This document shows, piece by piece, positions 8,573 to 17,661 of a DNA stretch of 64,000 nucleotides (position 1 is its first letter; each line of letters opens with the position of its first letter). Both the position numbers and the translations under genes were made by a program. Origin of the DNA: Lachnospiraceae bacterium. GTDB taxonomy: Bacteria > Bacillota > Clostridia > Lachnospirales > Lachnospiraceae. Under the pieces are notes generated by a model. That model was given only the letters and a program-made list of their open reading frames with translations. It had not been told where the DNA came from and searched no databases. The DNA lies in assembly GCA_910574885.1 (NCBI GenBank), contig CAJTDD010000008.1:97921-161920 (forward strand), given 5' to 3'.

Positions 8573-9430
8573 ATGAAGCTTTTAATAACAGGCGCAGGAA
8601 GTTATATAGGTACTAAGGTTGCTGATTATATTCAGGAACGTGAGCCTGAGTGGAAGATAGATCGGTTGGATGTGCAAACTGACAAATGGAAGAAGTGCGA
8701 CTTCTCCTTTTACGATTCTGTCTTCCACGTGGCTGGGCTTGCACATCGGAAGATAACGCCAGATATCGAGCCTTTGTATTACATGGTTAATCGGGATCTT
8801 GCTATTGAGATTGCTCAGACAGCAAAAGAGAGTGGAGTTAGTCATTTTATCTTCATGTCATCTATGAGTGTGTATAGCGATGATGATACGTATGTGGATG
8901 TTCACACACCAACGAATCCCGATAATGCTTATGGGAAAAGCAAATTGCAGGCTGAAGATGGCATACAGAAGTTAGTGTCTGAAGGCTTCTTCGTATCCAT
9001 TATCCGTCCACCAATGATTTATGGGAAAGGATGTAAGGGTAATTATAATTTACTAAGAAAGATAGCTTTGAAGTTTCCTGTGTTTCCAAAAGTAAACAAC
9101 AAACGTTCCATGCTTTTCATTGGTAATTTTGCTGAGTTTATTCACCAGTTGATTTTGAGGAGAGAGCCGGGTGTGTTCTATCCACAGAATGCGAAACTGG
9201 TCAATACCACGGAATGGGTGAAGTATATAGCCGAAGAGAATGGGAAAAAGGTTCATATGTCCTCGTTCCTCGGCTGGTGCACAAAGATAGGAATGCATGT
9301 ACCGGGGATTAAAAGATACTGTATCAAGGCATTTGGCGATAGCTACTATGACCTTGAGATGAGCGTATATCATGACATGAATTATCAGGTTATTGGATTC
9401 AGAGAAAGTATTAAAAGAACGGAGCAATAG
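8573..9430 (+). CDS. NAD-dependent epimerase/dehydratase (extended SDR)
   Basis: A 285-residue extended short-chain dehydrogenase acting on a nucleotide sugar. The N-terminal dinucleotide-binding motif is TGAGSYIGTKV. The chain is short for the family in the N-terminal half, with HVAGLAH near 58-64. The catalytic serine region MSSMSVYSD and YGKSK (Tyr and Lys) near 123-127 are intact. It resembles WcaG/GalE-type 4-epimerases or reductases of capsule loci. It has its own AGGGAG site and an 87-bp gap before it, with no terminator seen. The exact sugar is not predictable. Confidence 0.85.
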   Translation: MKLLITGAGSYIGTKVADYIQEREPEWKIDRLDVQTDKWKKCDFSFYDSVFHVAGLAHRKITPDIEPLYYMVNRDLAIEIAQTAKESGVSHFIFMSSMSVYSDDDTYVDVHTPTNPDNAYGKSKLQAEDGIQKLVSEGFFVSIIRPPMIYGKGCKGNYNLLRKIALKFPVFPKVNNKRSMLFIGNFAEFIHQLILRREPGVFYPQNAKLVNTTEWVKYIAEENGKKVHMSSFLGWCTKIGMHVPGIKRYCIKAFGDSYYDLEMSVYHDMNYQVIGFRESIKRTEQ

Positions 9431-9445
9431 AAGGAGAGTTCTTAG

Positions 9446-10342
9446 ATGGGACAAGAGTATTTTTCAATGGAAGAATTGGGGGAAGAAGGTCTTCGAAAGC
9501 TCCAGGTGAGATGTCTTGAAATATTGGTGTATTTCAAAAAGATATGTGATGAGAATAAGCTTACATTTTATCTTGCAGGCGGCACGGCAATCGGAGCGCT
9601 TCGCCACAAAGGTTTTATTCCTTGGGATGATGATATAGACGTCTTTATGCCGAGACCTGACTATGAAAAACTTACCAAAATTTGGTCAGAAGTTGCAGAC
9701 ACATCAAAGTATGTTTTCATTAGAAGTAATCGTGAACATAACTATCATCATCATGCCGCCAGCATTGTGGATGTTAACACCACATGGATAGAAGAACGGA
9801 ATGTTAATAATGATGTCCCACAGGGAGTAATGATGGATGTCATTCCTCTCGATGGATGTCCAGATTCAAAAGTTAGGAGATTCTTTCAGCTTTATAACGC
9901 CTTCAAATTTGCTGTTTTCAATGTCCAAAGACTGCCTGAAAATAAAAACAAGAAAGTCTACTATGCTACGAAGGTTGTGCTTGGAATATTCAGAAGCAAG
10001 AGATTAAGTGATGCTATATGGATTTCTGCTGAGAAGAGAATGACGCGATATGATTTTTATATGAATAAGAACATTACAGAGTTGATAGGCGAGGTTTACG
10101 GCATGCTTGAAAAGCATCCAGTGGAGGATTTTTCTACAACTGTGGATGTGGATTTTGAAGGATATAAAATGCCGTTGATGAAGGGCTATGATGCATATCT
10201 TAAATCTGTGTTCGGTGACTACATGCAGATGCCTCCAGTAGAAAAAAGGGTTTCTAAAACTCGTTTAATATACGGAAATTTTGAGGAGCCATTTAGTAAA
10301 TTTAAAGGAGTATATTATCTAAAAGGAAATAACATAAAATGA
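9446..10342 (+). CDS. LicD family phosphotransferase
   Basis: A 298-residue LicD-type enzyme. The hallmark block AGGTAIGALRHKGFIPWDDD lies at about residues 46-65, with the catalytic aspartates in PWDDDIDVFM. LicD proteins transfer a phospho-alcohol or phosphosugar (phosphorylcholine, ribitol phosphate and others) from a CDP-activated donor onto a glycan. The next gene is a CDP-type cytidylyltransferase overlapping by 4 bases (ATGA), which strongly suggests that the two make and use one CDP-activated group. Whether the group is ribitol, another polyol or choline is open. Confidence 0.9.
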   Translation: MGQEYFSMEELGEEGLRKLQVRCLEILVYFKKICDENKLTFYLAGGTAIGALRHKGFIPWDDDIDVFMPRPDYEKLTKIWSEVADTSKYVFIRSNREHNYHHHAASIVDVNTTWIEERNVNNDVPQGVMMDVIPLDGCPDSKVRRFFQLYNAFKFAVFNVQRLPENKNKKVYYATKVVLGIFRSKRLSDAIWISAEKRMTRYDFYMNKNITELIGEVYGMLEKHPVEDFSTTVDVDFEGYKMPLMKGYDAYLKSVFGDYMQMPPVEKRVSKTRLIYGNFEEPFSKFKGVYYLKGNNIK

Positions 10343-11058
10343 ACATAGCAATTATATTTGCTGGCGGTACCGGACAGAGGATGAATACAAAACCAAAACC
10401 AAAACAGTTCCTCGAGTTGCATGGAAAACCGATAATCATCTACACGATAGAGTACTTTGAGCAGCATGAGCTGATTGATGGAATTGTCATCGTGTGTGTA
10501 GAGAAGTGGATTGATTATTGTCAAAAGTTGGTTGATAAGTTTCATATCGAAAAGGTTAAAGCAATTATCCCGGGCGGCTCAACGGGAATGCTTTCAAGGT
10601 TTGAGGGCGTTAAAAAGGCCAAGGAACTCTACCCGGATGATACGATTTGCCTAATGCATGACGGTGTCAGACCAATGATTGGACATGACATCATCACTGC
10701 TAACATTAAATCAGTCGAGAAGTTTGGGTCTGCTGTGACCGTGGCACCTGCAATCGAGACAATTGCTGTAAGAGGCTCTGATAACAAAGTCGGTCAGATT
10801 ATCGACCGTAGCAAGTGTCAGATGGCTAAGGCGCCGCAGTCATTTAGATTAGGCGAACTATTCAAAGTTCATCGTGAAGCGATTGATGCCGGTATGAATG
10901 ATTGCATTGATACAGCATATTTGATGCAGTTGAACGGCTATGATGTTTATACAGTAGAAGGCTCTGCTGAGAATATAAAAATCACGACACCAACGGACTT
11001 CTATACATTCAGGGCGCTGATGGATATCAGAGAGAATTCACAGATATTTGGAGTATGA
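10339..11058 (+). CDS. IspD/TarI-like cytidylyltransferase
   Basis: A 239-residue nucleotidyltransferase of the IspD/TarI family. The glycine-rich CTP-binding motif is FAGGTGQRMNTKPKPKQF at about 7-24, with MHDGVRPMI near 112-120 and KAPQSFRLGEL later. Members make 4-diphosphocytidyl-methylerythritol or CDP-ribitol. The placement next to LicD and an SDR gene favours a CDP-polyol role in capsule or teichoic-acid-like decoration rather than isoprenoid synthesis. It overlaps both neighbours by 4 bases (ATGA), so the three genes are translated as a unit. Confidence 0.87.
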   Translation: MNIAIIFAGGTGQRMNTKPKPKQFLELHGKPIIIYTIEYFEQHELIDGIVIVCVEKWIDYCQKLVDKFHIEKVKAIIPGGSTGMLSRFEGVKKAKELYPDDTICLMHDGVRPMIGHDIITANIKSVEKFGSAVTVAPAIETIAVRGSDNKVGQIIDRSKCQMAKAPQSFRLGELFKVHREAIDAGMNDCIDTAYLMQLNGYDVYTVEGSAENIKITTPTDFYTFRALMDIRENSQIFGV

Positions 11059-12113
11059 TTATGAATCGAGTTCAGATAGAGGATTGTCAGAATATAGGTA
11101 ATCTTGATTTTATAGATTGGAATCAGTTCAAAGGCTCTACCATACTGATCACTGGATCCACGGGTCTCATTGGCTCGAATCTTGTTAATGTGATTGCGTA
11201 CAACAGTCAGAAAAAAGGGTTGGATATTAAGTTGATTCTACCTGTGAGAAACACAGGGGCAGCAATGGAGTTTTTTAACTGGACTGGTGCAGAGATCATA
11301 CATTATGAACTGGGTAGCGAGCTGACGATTGACACATCAGTAGATTACATCATCAACCTTGCAAGCCCTACAAGCTCTAAGTTCTTCACAGAGAAGCCTG
11401 TGGATACTATGAAGACAAACATAGATGGTACACGCTCACTGTTGGACTGGGCTGTTAGTCATCCGGTGAAAAAGTTTGTAAGTTTATCTACGATGGAAGT
11501 TTATGGATTTCCAGAGAAGGGGCATAAGGTGAAGGAAAATGAACTCGGTGCATTTGAAACAATGAATGTTCGTAACAGCTATCCTGTAGCGAAGATTGCG
11601 TGTGAATGCCTTTGTAACAGCTACTATGCACAGTATGACGTTCCAACTGTGATCATCCGTGCAACACAGACATTTGGGCCTGGCGTGAAATATGATGATG
11701 GTCGTGTGTTTGCCCAGTTTATGAGATGCGCTGTTGAGAAGAAGAATATCGTGCTGAAATCAGCCGGATTGACGGAGCGTAGCTACTTATACACAGCTGA
11801 TGCGGTATCAGCGATTCTGGTAAGTCTAATGAAGGCTGAGCCAGGACAGGCTTACACTGTTGCAAATCCAGACACTTACTGTTCTATCAAAGGTATGGCT
11901 CAGATGATTGCTGACGATATCGCAGGCGGTGAGATAAGAGTTGTGTTTGATATAGAAAAGGATATCGAGAAGCTTGGATATGCTGGTACGCTTTTTATGG
12001 ATTTGAATGTTGAGAAGATGGAGTGTCTTGGGTGGAAACCAAAGACGTCGCTTAAGGAAATGTATATAAGGATGATAAACTCCCATCAAATGGGTTATGC
12101 TGTAATGGGCTAA
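11055..12113 (+). CDS. NAD-dependent epimerase/dehydratase (extended SDR)
   Basis: A 352-residue extended SDR. The nucleotide-binding motif is ITGSTGLIGSNLV near 32-44. The catalytic Ser/Thr region SLSTMEVYG and NSYPVAKIACE (Tyr and Lys) lie near 145-185, and a full C-terminal substrate domain is present. The N-terminal extension of about 25 residues before the Rossmann fold is seen in SDRs that travel with IspD/LicD in capsule loci. It may reduce or epimerise the sugar or polyol activated by the cytidylyltransferase whose gene overlaps it. Two ATGs (11055, 11061) are possible starts. A gap of 78 bp follows. Confidence 0.85.
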   Translation: MIMNRVQIEDCQNIGNLDFIDWNQFKGSTILITGSTGLIGSNLVNVIAYNSQKKGLDIKLILPVRNTGAAMEFFNWTGAEIIHYELGSELTIDTSVDYIINLASPTSSKFFTEKPVDTMKTNIDGTRSLLDWAVSHPVKKFVSLSTMEVYGFPEKGHKVKENELGAFETMNVRNSYPVAKIACECLCNSYYAQYDVPTVIIRATQTFGPGVKYDDGRVFAQFMRCAVEKKNIVLKSAGLTERSYLYTADAVSAILVSLMKAEPGQAYTVANPDTYCSIKGMAQMIADDIAGGEIRVVFDIEKDIEKLGYAGTLFMDLNVEKMECLGWKPKTSLKEMYIRMINSHQMGYAVMG

Positions 12114-12191
12114 GGCGTGTTCTGTAGTGTGTCAGCCTTATAAAGGAAACTATATCAGAAAATATAAGAAAGAGAAAGTCCGATTATAAGA

Positions 12192-13094
12192 ATGGAAAAA
12201 GTATGTGTGTTAATGAGTACATATAACGGCGAGAAATTCATAAAAACACAAATTGAAAGCATCTTAAATCAAAAAGATGTAAAAGTGGACTTGTTGGTGC
12301 GAGACGATGGTTCCTCAGACAACACATGTGCTATATTGCAGAATTATAAGGCAGAGGGGCTTATAGAATGGTACAATGGCGAAAATTTGGGTTCTGCTAA
12401 AAGCTTTTGGGACTTGCTCTTAAAAGCGCCAAAATCGAAATATTATGCTTTTGCGGATCAAGATGACTATTGGCTGGAAGACAAACTTTACAGGGCGATA
12501 AGTGTGATTAAATCAGACGGGGATATAGGGTCAAAACTGTACTTCTCCAAAAAGACTATAGTCAATGAGGATTTGGAAGGAATCGACGTACAGGATGAAC
12601 CGGTACGTGGAGTAGGATTGGAGTACTCATTAATTAGAGGATTTGCAGCCGGTTGCACAATGTTGTTTAATGAAGAACTATATAAAAAACTAATTGAGTA
12701 TACTCCAAAGGTCATGACTATGCATGATTCCTGGATTTTAAAGGTAGCTGGTGCAATTGGAAAAGTCATATATGATAATGAATCAAGAATATTATATAGA
12801 CAACATTCAAATAATGCGATAGGTAATCAAACAAGATACAAGGCTTTTGTGAGACATATTAGCAGTATCTCTAAGTTAAAAAATGATGATACTCGTATTA
12901 TTATGGCAAAGCAGTTGGTTGATTATTATTCTGAAATGATGTCTGCCAAAGATGTGTATTTTACAAAACTTTTGTCTGACGCTCGAAATTCATTTATTTC
13001 ACGAATTAAGATGATACTCACGAATTATTATCAAACACAAATAAAATCTGATATATTGTCTTTCAAAATCCTAATATTACTTGGATGGATTTAG
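12192..13094 (+). CDS. Family 2 glycosyltransferase (RfbF-like)
   Basis: A 300-residue GT-A glycosyltransferase. The N-terminal strand is VLMSTYNGEKF. The nucleotide-binding DDG is at residues 38-40 and the metal/acceptor motif DQDDYW at 89-94. The C-terminal part has HDSW and RQHSNN, typical of rhamnosyl-type GT2 enzymes of the RfbF group. It probably adds one sugar to the lipid-linked repeat on the cytoplasmic face. From here rightward the DNA is visibly richer in A+T than the preceding genes, which suggests a patchwork origin for cassette 1. Confidence 0.9.
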   Translation: MEKVCVLMSTYNGEKFIKTQIESILNQKDVKVDLLVRDDGSSDNTCAILQNYKAEGLIEWYNGENLGSAKSFWDLLLKAPKSKYYAFADQDDYWLEDKLYRAISVIKSDGDIGSKLYFSKKTIVNEDLEGIDVQDEPVRGVGLEYSLIRGFAAGCTMLFNEELYKKLIEYTPKVMTMHDSWILKVAGAIGKVIYDNESRILYRQHSNNAIGNQTRYKAFVRHISSISKLKNDDTRIIMAKQLVDYYSEMMSAKDVYFTKLLSDARNSFISRIKMILTNYYQTQIKSDILSFKILILLGWI

Positions 13095-13125
13095 GAAAAG
13101 AAATTACGCTAGGTAGGGCTGTCGA

Positions 13126-14277
13126 ATGAGTGCTTTTCAAACTTACACGTTGTATATAGGAGTATTTTTACTTACAACTGCAATGCTTTTTCTATTTAAG
13201 CATACATTTAAATATAAGCTTAAAGCCGGATCAATAGATTTAAATTTTGTTTTTCGGCTCATTTTTATGATTATATCTCTTATGCCGCTAATACTAATGG
13301 CTACATATAGATATGATACCGGAACTGATTATTTTTCATTTGAGTCTACGTACAACTGGTGTATGAGAAATCTTGATTCATTTAGTCAATTACAAAAGGC
13401 AGTATTAGGATTCAATGATGAGCCAGGTATGCTTATTCTGCTAAGGATGGGAGGAACGATATTCGGCTCTTTTCAGGGTTTTTTATTTCTAGCATCTATT
13501 TTAACAGTAGTTCCTGCCTTAATTGCATTTATTATTTATGATAATGAACATTTTGATTTTTGTTTTTTAATATACTTATTTACTTTGTATCTATCATCAT
13601 ACAACGGTATTCATCAGCATATAGCAGTTTCGTGGAGCCTGCTTGCCGTTGTGCTTGCTTACAAAGAAAAATATTTAAAAGCAGTTTTATTGATACTATT
13701 TGTAATGTTATTTCACACTACTGCAGTGTTTACCTTTGTATTCTTGATATTAATTCTATGGTCAAAGAGGAATATCGAACTAAAATTACATATAGTTTTG
13801 CTGATATCAATTATATCCATTATTGGAATGCAGATAATTTTATCGTTATTAAGCAAGATGCCGTTGCTTGCAAGATATGAATATGCATTTAATGAGCATC
13901 ACGTATTTTCGGTTAATTTTATTATCATGCACATGGCATTTAAAATTCCGTTGATTGTTGTGATGTTGTTACGATACAAAAAGCTTATAAAGAATGATAG
14001 AAGGACTTTTGCATTACTGGCATACACATTGTTTGATGCGGTATTTGTTTTTTCGGCATTTTACATGCGATGGTCTATGCGAATGCAGTATTATACATTA
14101 TCTGTGTCACCACTATTACTAATCAATATCTTTGAATCTTATGAAGAGGAAAATAATAGCAATCGAGTATTTATTAAGTCGGCTTTAACCATCACTTATA
14201 TTGTCAGGTTTTTTGTTTTGTTTGGTATTTACAGTTATGATTCGGTGATTCCATATACTTTCTTGGGAGTGGATTGA
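13126..14277 (+). CDS. EpsG-like polysaccharide polymerase (Wzy role), integral membrane
   Basis: A 383-residue protein made mostly of hydrophobic helices, with about 9-10 predicted membrane segments. The motif YRYDTGTDYFSF follows the second helix and GIHQHIAVSW lies mid-chain. Both are typical of the EpsG family, which polymerises or extends exopolysaccharide repeat units. It is the only polymerase candidate in cassette 1, which has its own flippase at 17662, so the cassette uses a Wzx/Wzy-type route. A+T content is high, as is common for polymerase genes. A 125-bp gap without recognisable features follows. Confidence 0.83.
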   Translation: MSAFQTYTLYIGVFLLTTAMLFLFKHTFKYKLKAGSIDLNFVFRLIFMIISLMPLILMATYRYDTGTDYFSFESTYNWCMRNLDSFSQLQKAVLGFNDEPGMLILLRMGGTIFGSFQGFLFLASILTVVPALIAFIIYDNEHFDFCFLIYLFTLYLSSYNGIHQHIAVSWSLLAVVLAYKEKYLKAVLLILFVMLFHTTAVFTFVFLILILWSKRNIELKLHIVLLISIISIIGMQIILSLLSKMPLLARYEYAFNEHHVFSVNFIIMHMAFKIPLIVVMLLRYKKLIKNDRRTFALLAYTLFDAVFVFSAFYMRWSMRMQYYTLSVSPLLLINIFESYEEENNSNRVFIKSALTITYIVRFFVLFGIYSYDSVIPYTFLGVD

Positions 14278-14402
14278 ATCTGTTCTCGAGCCTAAGGTAA
14301 GGGTGATAGAACTAGATTGTATATCTCAAGGAAACAGAACAAATCCTCATATTTTTATTTGGGGTTAAGGGATTGAAAGTAATCAAAAGGAAGAGGTAAC
14401 TT

Positions 14403-15314
14403 ATGGAGGAGCATTTAGTAAGCGTCGTTATTCCTTCTTATAACAGATGTGATAGAATAATGAGAGCTGTTCAAAGCGTATTATCACAAACATACTTAAA
14501 TTTGGAAGTGATTATTGTTGACGATGGATCAAATGATAATACAGACGAATTAGTTAATTCGATTGATGACGATCGTGTAAAATATATCAAATTACATTCT
14601 AACGGGGGAGCTTGTCATGCTAGAAATGTTGGCATAAGTGAATCCAAAGGAGATTATATAGCATTCCAAGATAGTGATGACTTTTGGCATCCGGATAAAC
14701 TTGAAAAGCAGGTAAAAACTCTGATAAAAACAGGCGCTGATGTTCTTGGATGTAGTTATGAGCAATATTTAGAAGACGGAAGAGTTTTTGTTAAGACTGT
14801 ACCGAATGACATTGAAAGCGGATTTTGTAAGGTTGATCAGGTGGCTGGAAATGCTTTGTTTGGTACACCTACGATTATAGCAAAGGCTGACATCATTAAG
14901 GCAAACTTGTTTGATGAGAGCTTGCCAAGATTTCAAGATTTTGAATTAATACTACGATTGATACAAAAAAATAGAATCTATTTTTTAAATGATTCTTTAG
15001 TGGATGCATATGTGCAAAACAATTCTATCACTCAAAACTACGCTAAGTTGATACAAGCAGAGGAAATAATATTATCGAAACATGCTGAAGTGATTGAAAA
15101 ATATAGTTCCCAAAAAGCTTTGCATTTACGACGGTTAATTAGAGCAAAGACAATGGAATCTGTTTCCTGCAAAAATGAATGCAAATTACTTTTTCAAACA
15201 GATAGGCATCTTAAAAGTCTAACAGTTTGCGCTCTTCATAAAATTGGATTGTTGTCATTCTACTATAATTATCTCGATAAATATAATAATAACATGAGTG
15301 GAGGAAGAAAATAA
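14403..15314 (+). CDS. Family 2 glycosyltransferase
   Basis: A 303-residue GT-A enzyme. SVVIPSYNRCDRI is at the N-terminus, the nucleotide-binding motif is IIVDDGSNDNT near 37-47, NGGACHARNVGI is mid-domain and FQDSDDFW near 87-94. The C-terminal acceptor region is poorly conserved, as usual. It would add a sugar to the growing repeat unit. Its stop overlaps the first base of the next start, coupling it to the UDP-sugar dehydrogenase gene. Confidence 0.9.
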   Translation: MEEHLVSVVIPSYNRCDRIMRAVQSVLSQTYLNLEVIIVDDGSNDNTDELVNSIDDDRVKYIKLHSNGGACHARNVGISESKGDYIAFQDSDDFWHPDKLEKQVKTLIKTGADVLGCSYEQYLEDGRVFVKTVPNDIESGFCKVDQVAGNALFGTPTIIAKADIIKANLFDESLPRFQDFELILRLIQKNRIYFLNDSLVDAYVQNNSITQNYAKLIQAEEIILSKHAEVIEKYSSQKALHLRRLIRAKTMESVSCKNECKLLFQTDRHLKSLTVCALHKIGLLSFYYNYLDKYNNNMSGGRK

Positions 15315-16636
15315 TGTCTTTATTTGAAAAAATCGTATCCAAAGAAGAAACACTGGCACTGGTTGGTCTAGGATACGTAGGTATGCCCATCGCCCATGCT
15401 TTTGCCAAAAAAGGCATCCATGTGATCGGCTTCGATCTAAATAAAGCAAAAATCGAGCTGTATAAACAAGGCATCGACCCGACGATGGAAGTCGGAGACG
15501 AGGAGATAAAGAATACAAAGATTCACTTCACCGCAGATGAAACTGAGTTGAAGAAAGCTAAGTTCATCATCATTGCGGTGCCTACCCCTGTGAACACAGA
15601 CCATACCCCTGATTTGACTCCTGTAATCGGCGCTTCGGAGATCGTTGGCCGAAACCTGACTACAGGCTGTATTGTGGTTTACGAATCCACGGTTTATCCT
15701 GGCTGCACTGAAGACGTGTGTATTCCGATTCTTGAAAAACAGAGCGGTTTAAAGTGCGGCGCTGATTTCAAGGTTGGATACAGTCCGGAGCGTATCAATC
15801 CCGGGGATAAGGTTCATCGACTTGAAAACATCCACAAGATTGTTTCCGGCATTGATGCGGAGAGTTTGCAAGAAATCAAGGCTGTATATGATCTTGTTAT
15901 TGAGGTAGGAACTCATCCTGTATCCAATCTCCGGACGGCAGAGGGTGTGAAAGTTGTGGAGAACAGCCAACGGGATATAAATATTGCTTTTATGAATGAG
16001 TTGGCGATGGTGTTTGACCGTATGAACATCGACACAAATGAAGTCGTTGATGGAATGAATACCAAGTGGAATGCATTAGGATTCCGTCCAGGTCTGGTAG
16101 GAGGCCATTGTATAGGTGTCGATCCTTACTACTTCACATATGAGGCTGAAAAGCTCGGCTACCACAGTCAAATCATTCTTAATGGCCGCATTGTTAACGA
16201 CAGCATGGGAGCTTTTGTTGCTGACAAAGCCGTTAAGAAAATGATCGATGCCGGACAAGCTCCCAAAAAGAGTAAAGTGGTAATCCTCGGCCTAACCTTC
16301 AAGGAAAACTGCCCGGATATAAGAAACAGTAAAGTCGATGATATTATTAAGCAGCTTAACAAGTACGGAATAGATCCTGTTGTGGTTGACCCGTGGGCAA
16401 GCGATGGGGATGCCATGCATGAGTATGGTGTGCGGCTCACTCATCTTGATGGGGTTTCGGACGCTGACTGCGTGATTGTTGCAGTCGCCCATGATGAATT
16501 TAAAGCATTAGGACTCGACAAGGTTAAAAGTTTCTTCAAAGATTGTCCGGATGGAGAGAAAGTTGTCATTGATGTAAAAGGAATATATCCGATTGATGAA
16601 TTGAAAGCATCTGGAATGCAGTGGTGGAGACTGTAA
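15314..16636 (+). CDS. UDP-sugar 6-dehydrogenase (WbpA/TviB/WecC type)
   Basis: A 440-residue NAD-dependent dehydrogenase that oxidises C6 of a UDP-N-acetylhexosamine to a uronic acid. The Rossmann motif is GLGYVGMP near 18-25. The middle domain carries GYSPERINPGD, as in the N-acetylhexosamine uronate enzymes. The active-site cysteine is in GGHCIGVDPYY near 258-268, and the C-terminal UDP-binding domain is complete. The motifs fit the WbpA/WbpO/TviB branch better than UDP-glucose dehydrogenase. The gene is clearly less A+T-rich than the EpsG and GT2 genes before it, suggesting a separate origin. The 97 bp after it can be read as a short broken reading frame ending in KYIQQ at about 16720. 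Confidence 0.92.
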   Translation: MSLFEKIVSKEETLALVGLGYVGMPIAHAFAKKGIHVIGFDLNKAKIELYKQGIDPTMEVGDEEIKNTKIHFTADETELKKAKFIIIAVPTPVNTDHTPDLTPVIGASEIVGRNLTTGCIVVYESTVYPGCTEDVCIPILEKQSGLKCGADFKVGYSPERINPGDKVHRLENIHKIVSGIDAESLQEIKAVYDLVIEVGTHPVSNLRTAEGVKVVENSQRDINIAFMNELAMVFDRMNIDTNEVVDGMNTKWNALGFRPGLVGGHCIGVDPYYFTYEAEKLGYHSQIILNGRIVNDSMGAFVADKAVKKMIDAGQAPKKSKVVILGLTFKENCPDIRNSKVDDIIKQLNKYGIDPVVVDPWASDGDAMHEYGVRLTHLDGVSDADCVIVAVAHDEFKALGLDKVKSFFKDCPDGEKVVIDVKGIYPIDELKASGMQWWRL

Positions 16637-16733
16637 TCCAGCGGACAGATACAACGATGAATTTGCCAAGTATGTGAAAGTGATTAGATTCAATCATAAT
16701 GAAAAATACATTCAACAATAGCAAGAGAGGAGT

Positions 16734-17633
16734 ATGAATATGACCAAACCAGACACGATAATTGGATATGTGGTCTTACACTATTTTACATACGATTCTA
16801 CCGTACAAACGATTCAAAGCATCATTGACCATGATGAAAGTGCGGTGATAGTTCTGGTGGATAATTGTAGCCCAAACGGATCTGGAGAAAGTTTAAGAAA
16901 GCGGTTCGCTAATCAGATTAATATTGAAGTGGTTCTCTTAGAAGAAAACCTTGGCTTTGCGAAAGGGAACAATGCAGGATATAAAACTTTAAAAGAGAAA
17001 TACAATGTTGACTATATCTGCATTCTAAATAACGATGTTCTTATCCGCGATTGCGATATGAAACAAAAATTATCCAATGCATATCTCCTGTATGGTTTCG
17101 GAATACTGGGGCCTCGGATTATTCTTGCAGATGGCAGTGAAAACATATTTATTAAAAAATTTCAGCCAATCGAGTATTATGAAAATTTGCTGGAGCAGAC
17201 ACAAGGATTGTTAGAGCGGGTAAAGAGCAGGTCAGAGTTATCCTTGTATCTTGGTGATAAAAAGAGAAAATTTAAGCAGGTTATCTCCCGCAAGATTAAG
17301 AAAGATAATCCCGATACAAATATTGATCTTGATGCTTTGCTCCATGGATGTTGTATATTTTTCTCGCCGCAGTTCATAAGTAAATTTGATGATGCTTTCT
17401 ACCCTGGAACATTTTTATATGGAGAAGAAGAACTACTCTATTTGAAATGCCAAAGAAACGGGCTTAAATCGGTTTATTACCCGTTCATAACCATCCAGCA
17501 TCTTGAAGATGTAGCAACGAATTCTTCAGTGCATCAGGTTAAGGAACGGCTGGTTAGAAAACTTACAAATTCGATAGCATCTTTGAAGATCATAATTGAA
17601 ACATATAAAGATCCAAGTGCTTTGGTGGAATAG
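16734..17633 (+). CDS. Family 2 glycosyltransferase (rhamnosyltransferase-like)
   Basis: A 299-residue GT2 enzyme of the type often annotated as rhamnosyltransferase. It has GYVVLHYFTYDST at the N-terminus, LVDNCSPNGSGES in the nucleotide site, ENLGFAKGNNAGY in the middle and ILNNDV as the metal-binding motif. LHGCCIFFSP and GEEELLYLKC follow in the acceptor half. It has a strong GAGAGGAG site. It lies between the uronate-forming dehydrogenase and the flippase and is the third glycosyltransferase of the cassette. Confidence 0.88.
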   Translation: MNMTKPDTIIGYVVLHYFTYDSTVQTIQSIIDHDESAVIVLVDNCSPNGSGESLRKRFANQINIEVVLLEENLGFAKGNNAGYKTLKEKYNVDYICILNNDVLIRDCDMKQKLSNAYLLYGFGILGPRIILADGSENIFIKKFQPIEYYENLLEQTQGLLERVKSRSELSLYLGDKKRKFKQVISRKIKKDNPDTNIDLDALLHGCCIFFSPQFISKFDDAFYPGTFLYGEEELLYLKCQRNGLKSVYYPFITIQHLEDVATNSSVHQVKERLVRKLTNSIASLKIIIETYKDPSALVE

Positions 17634-17661
17634 AAGCACGATCGATATAGAGGAGGTTAGA

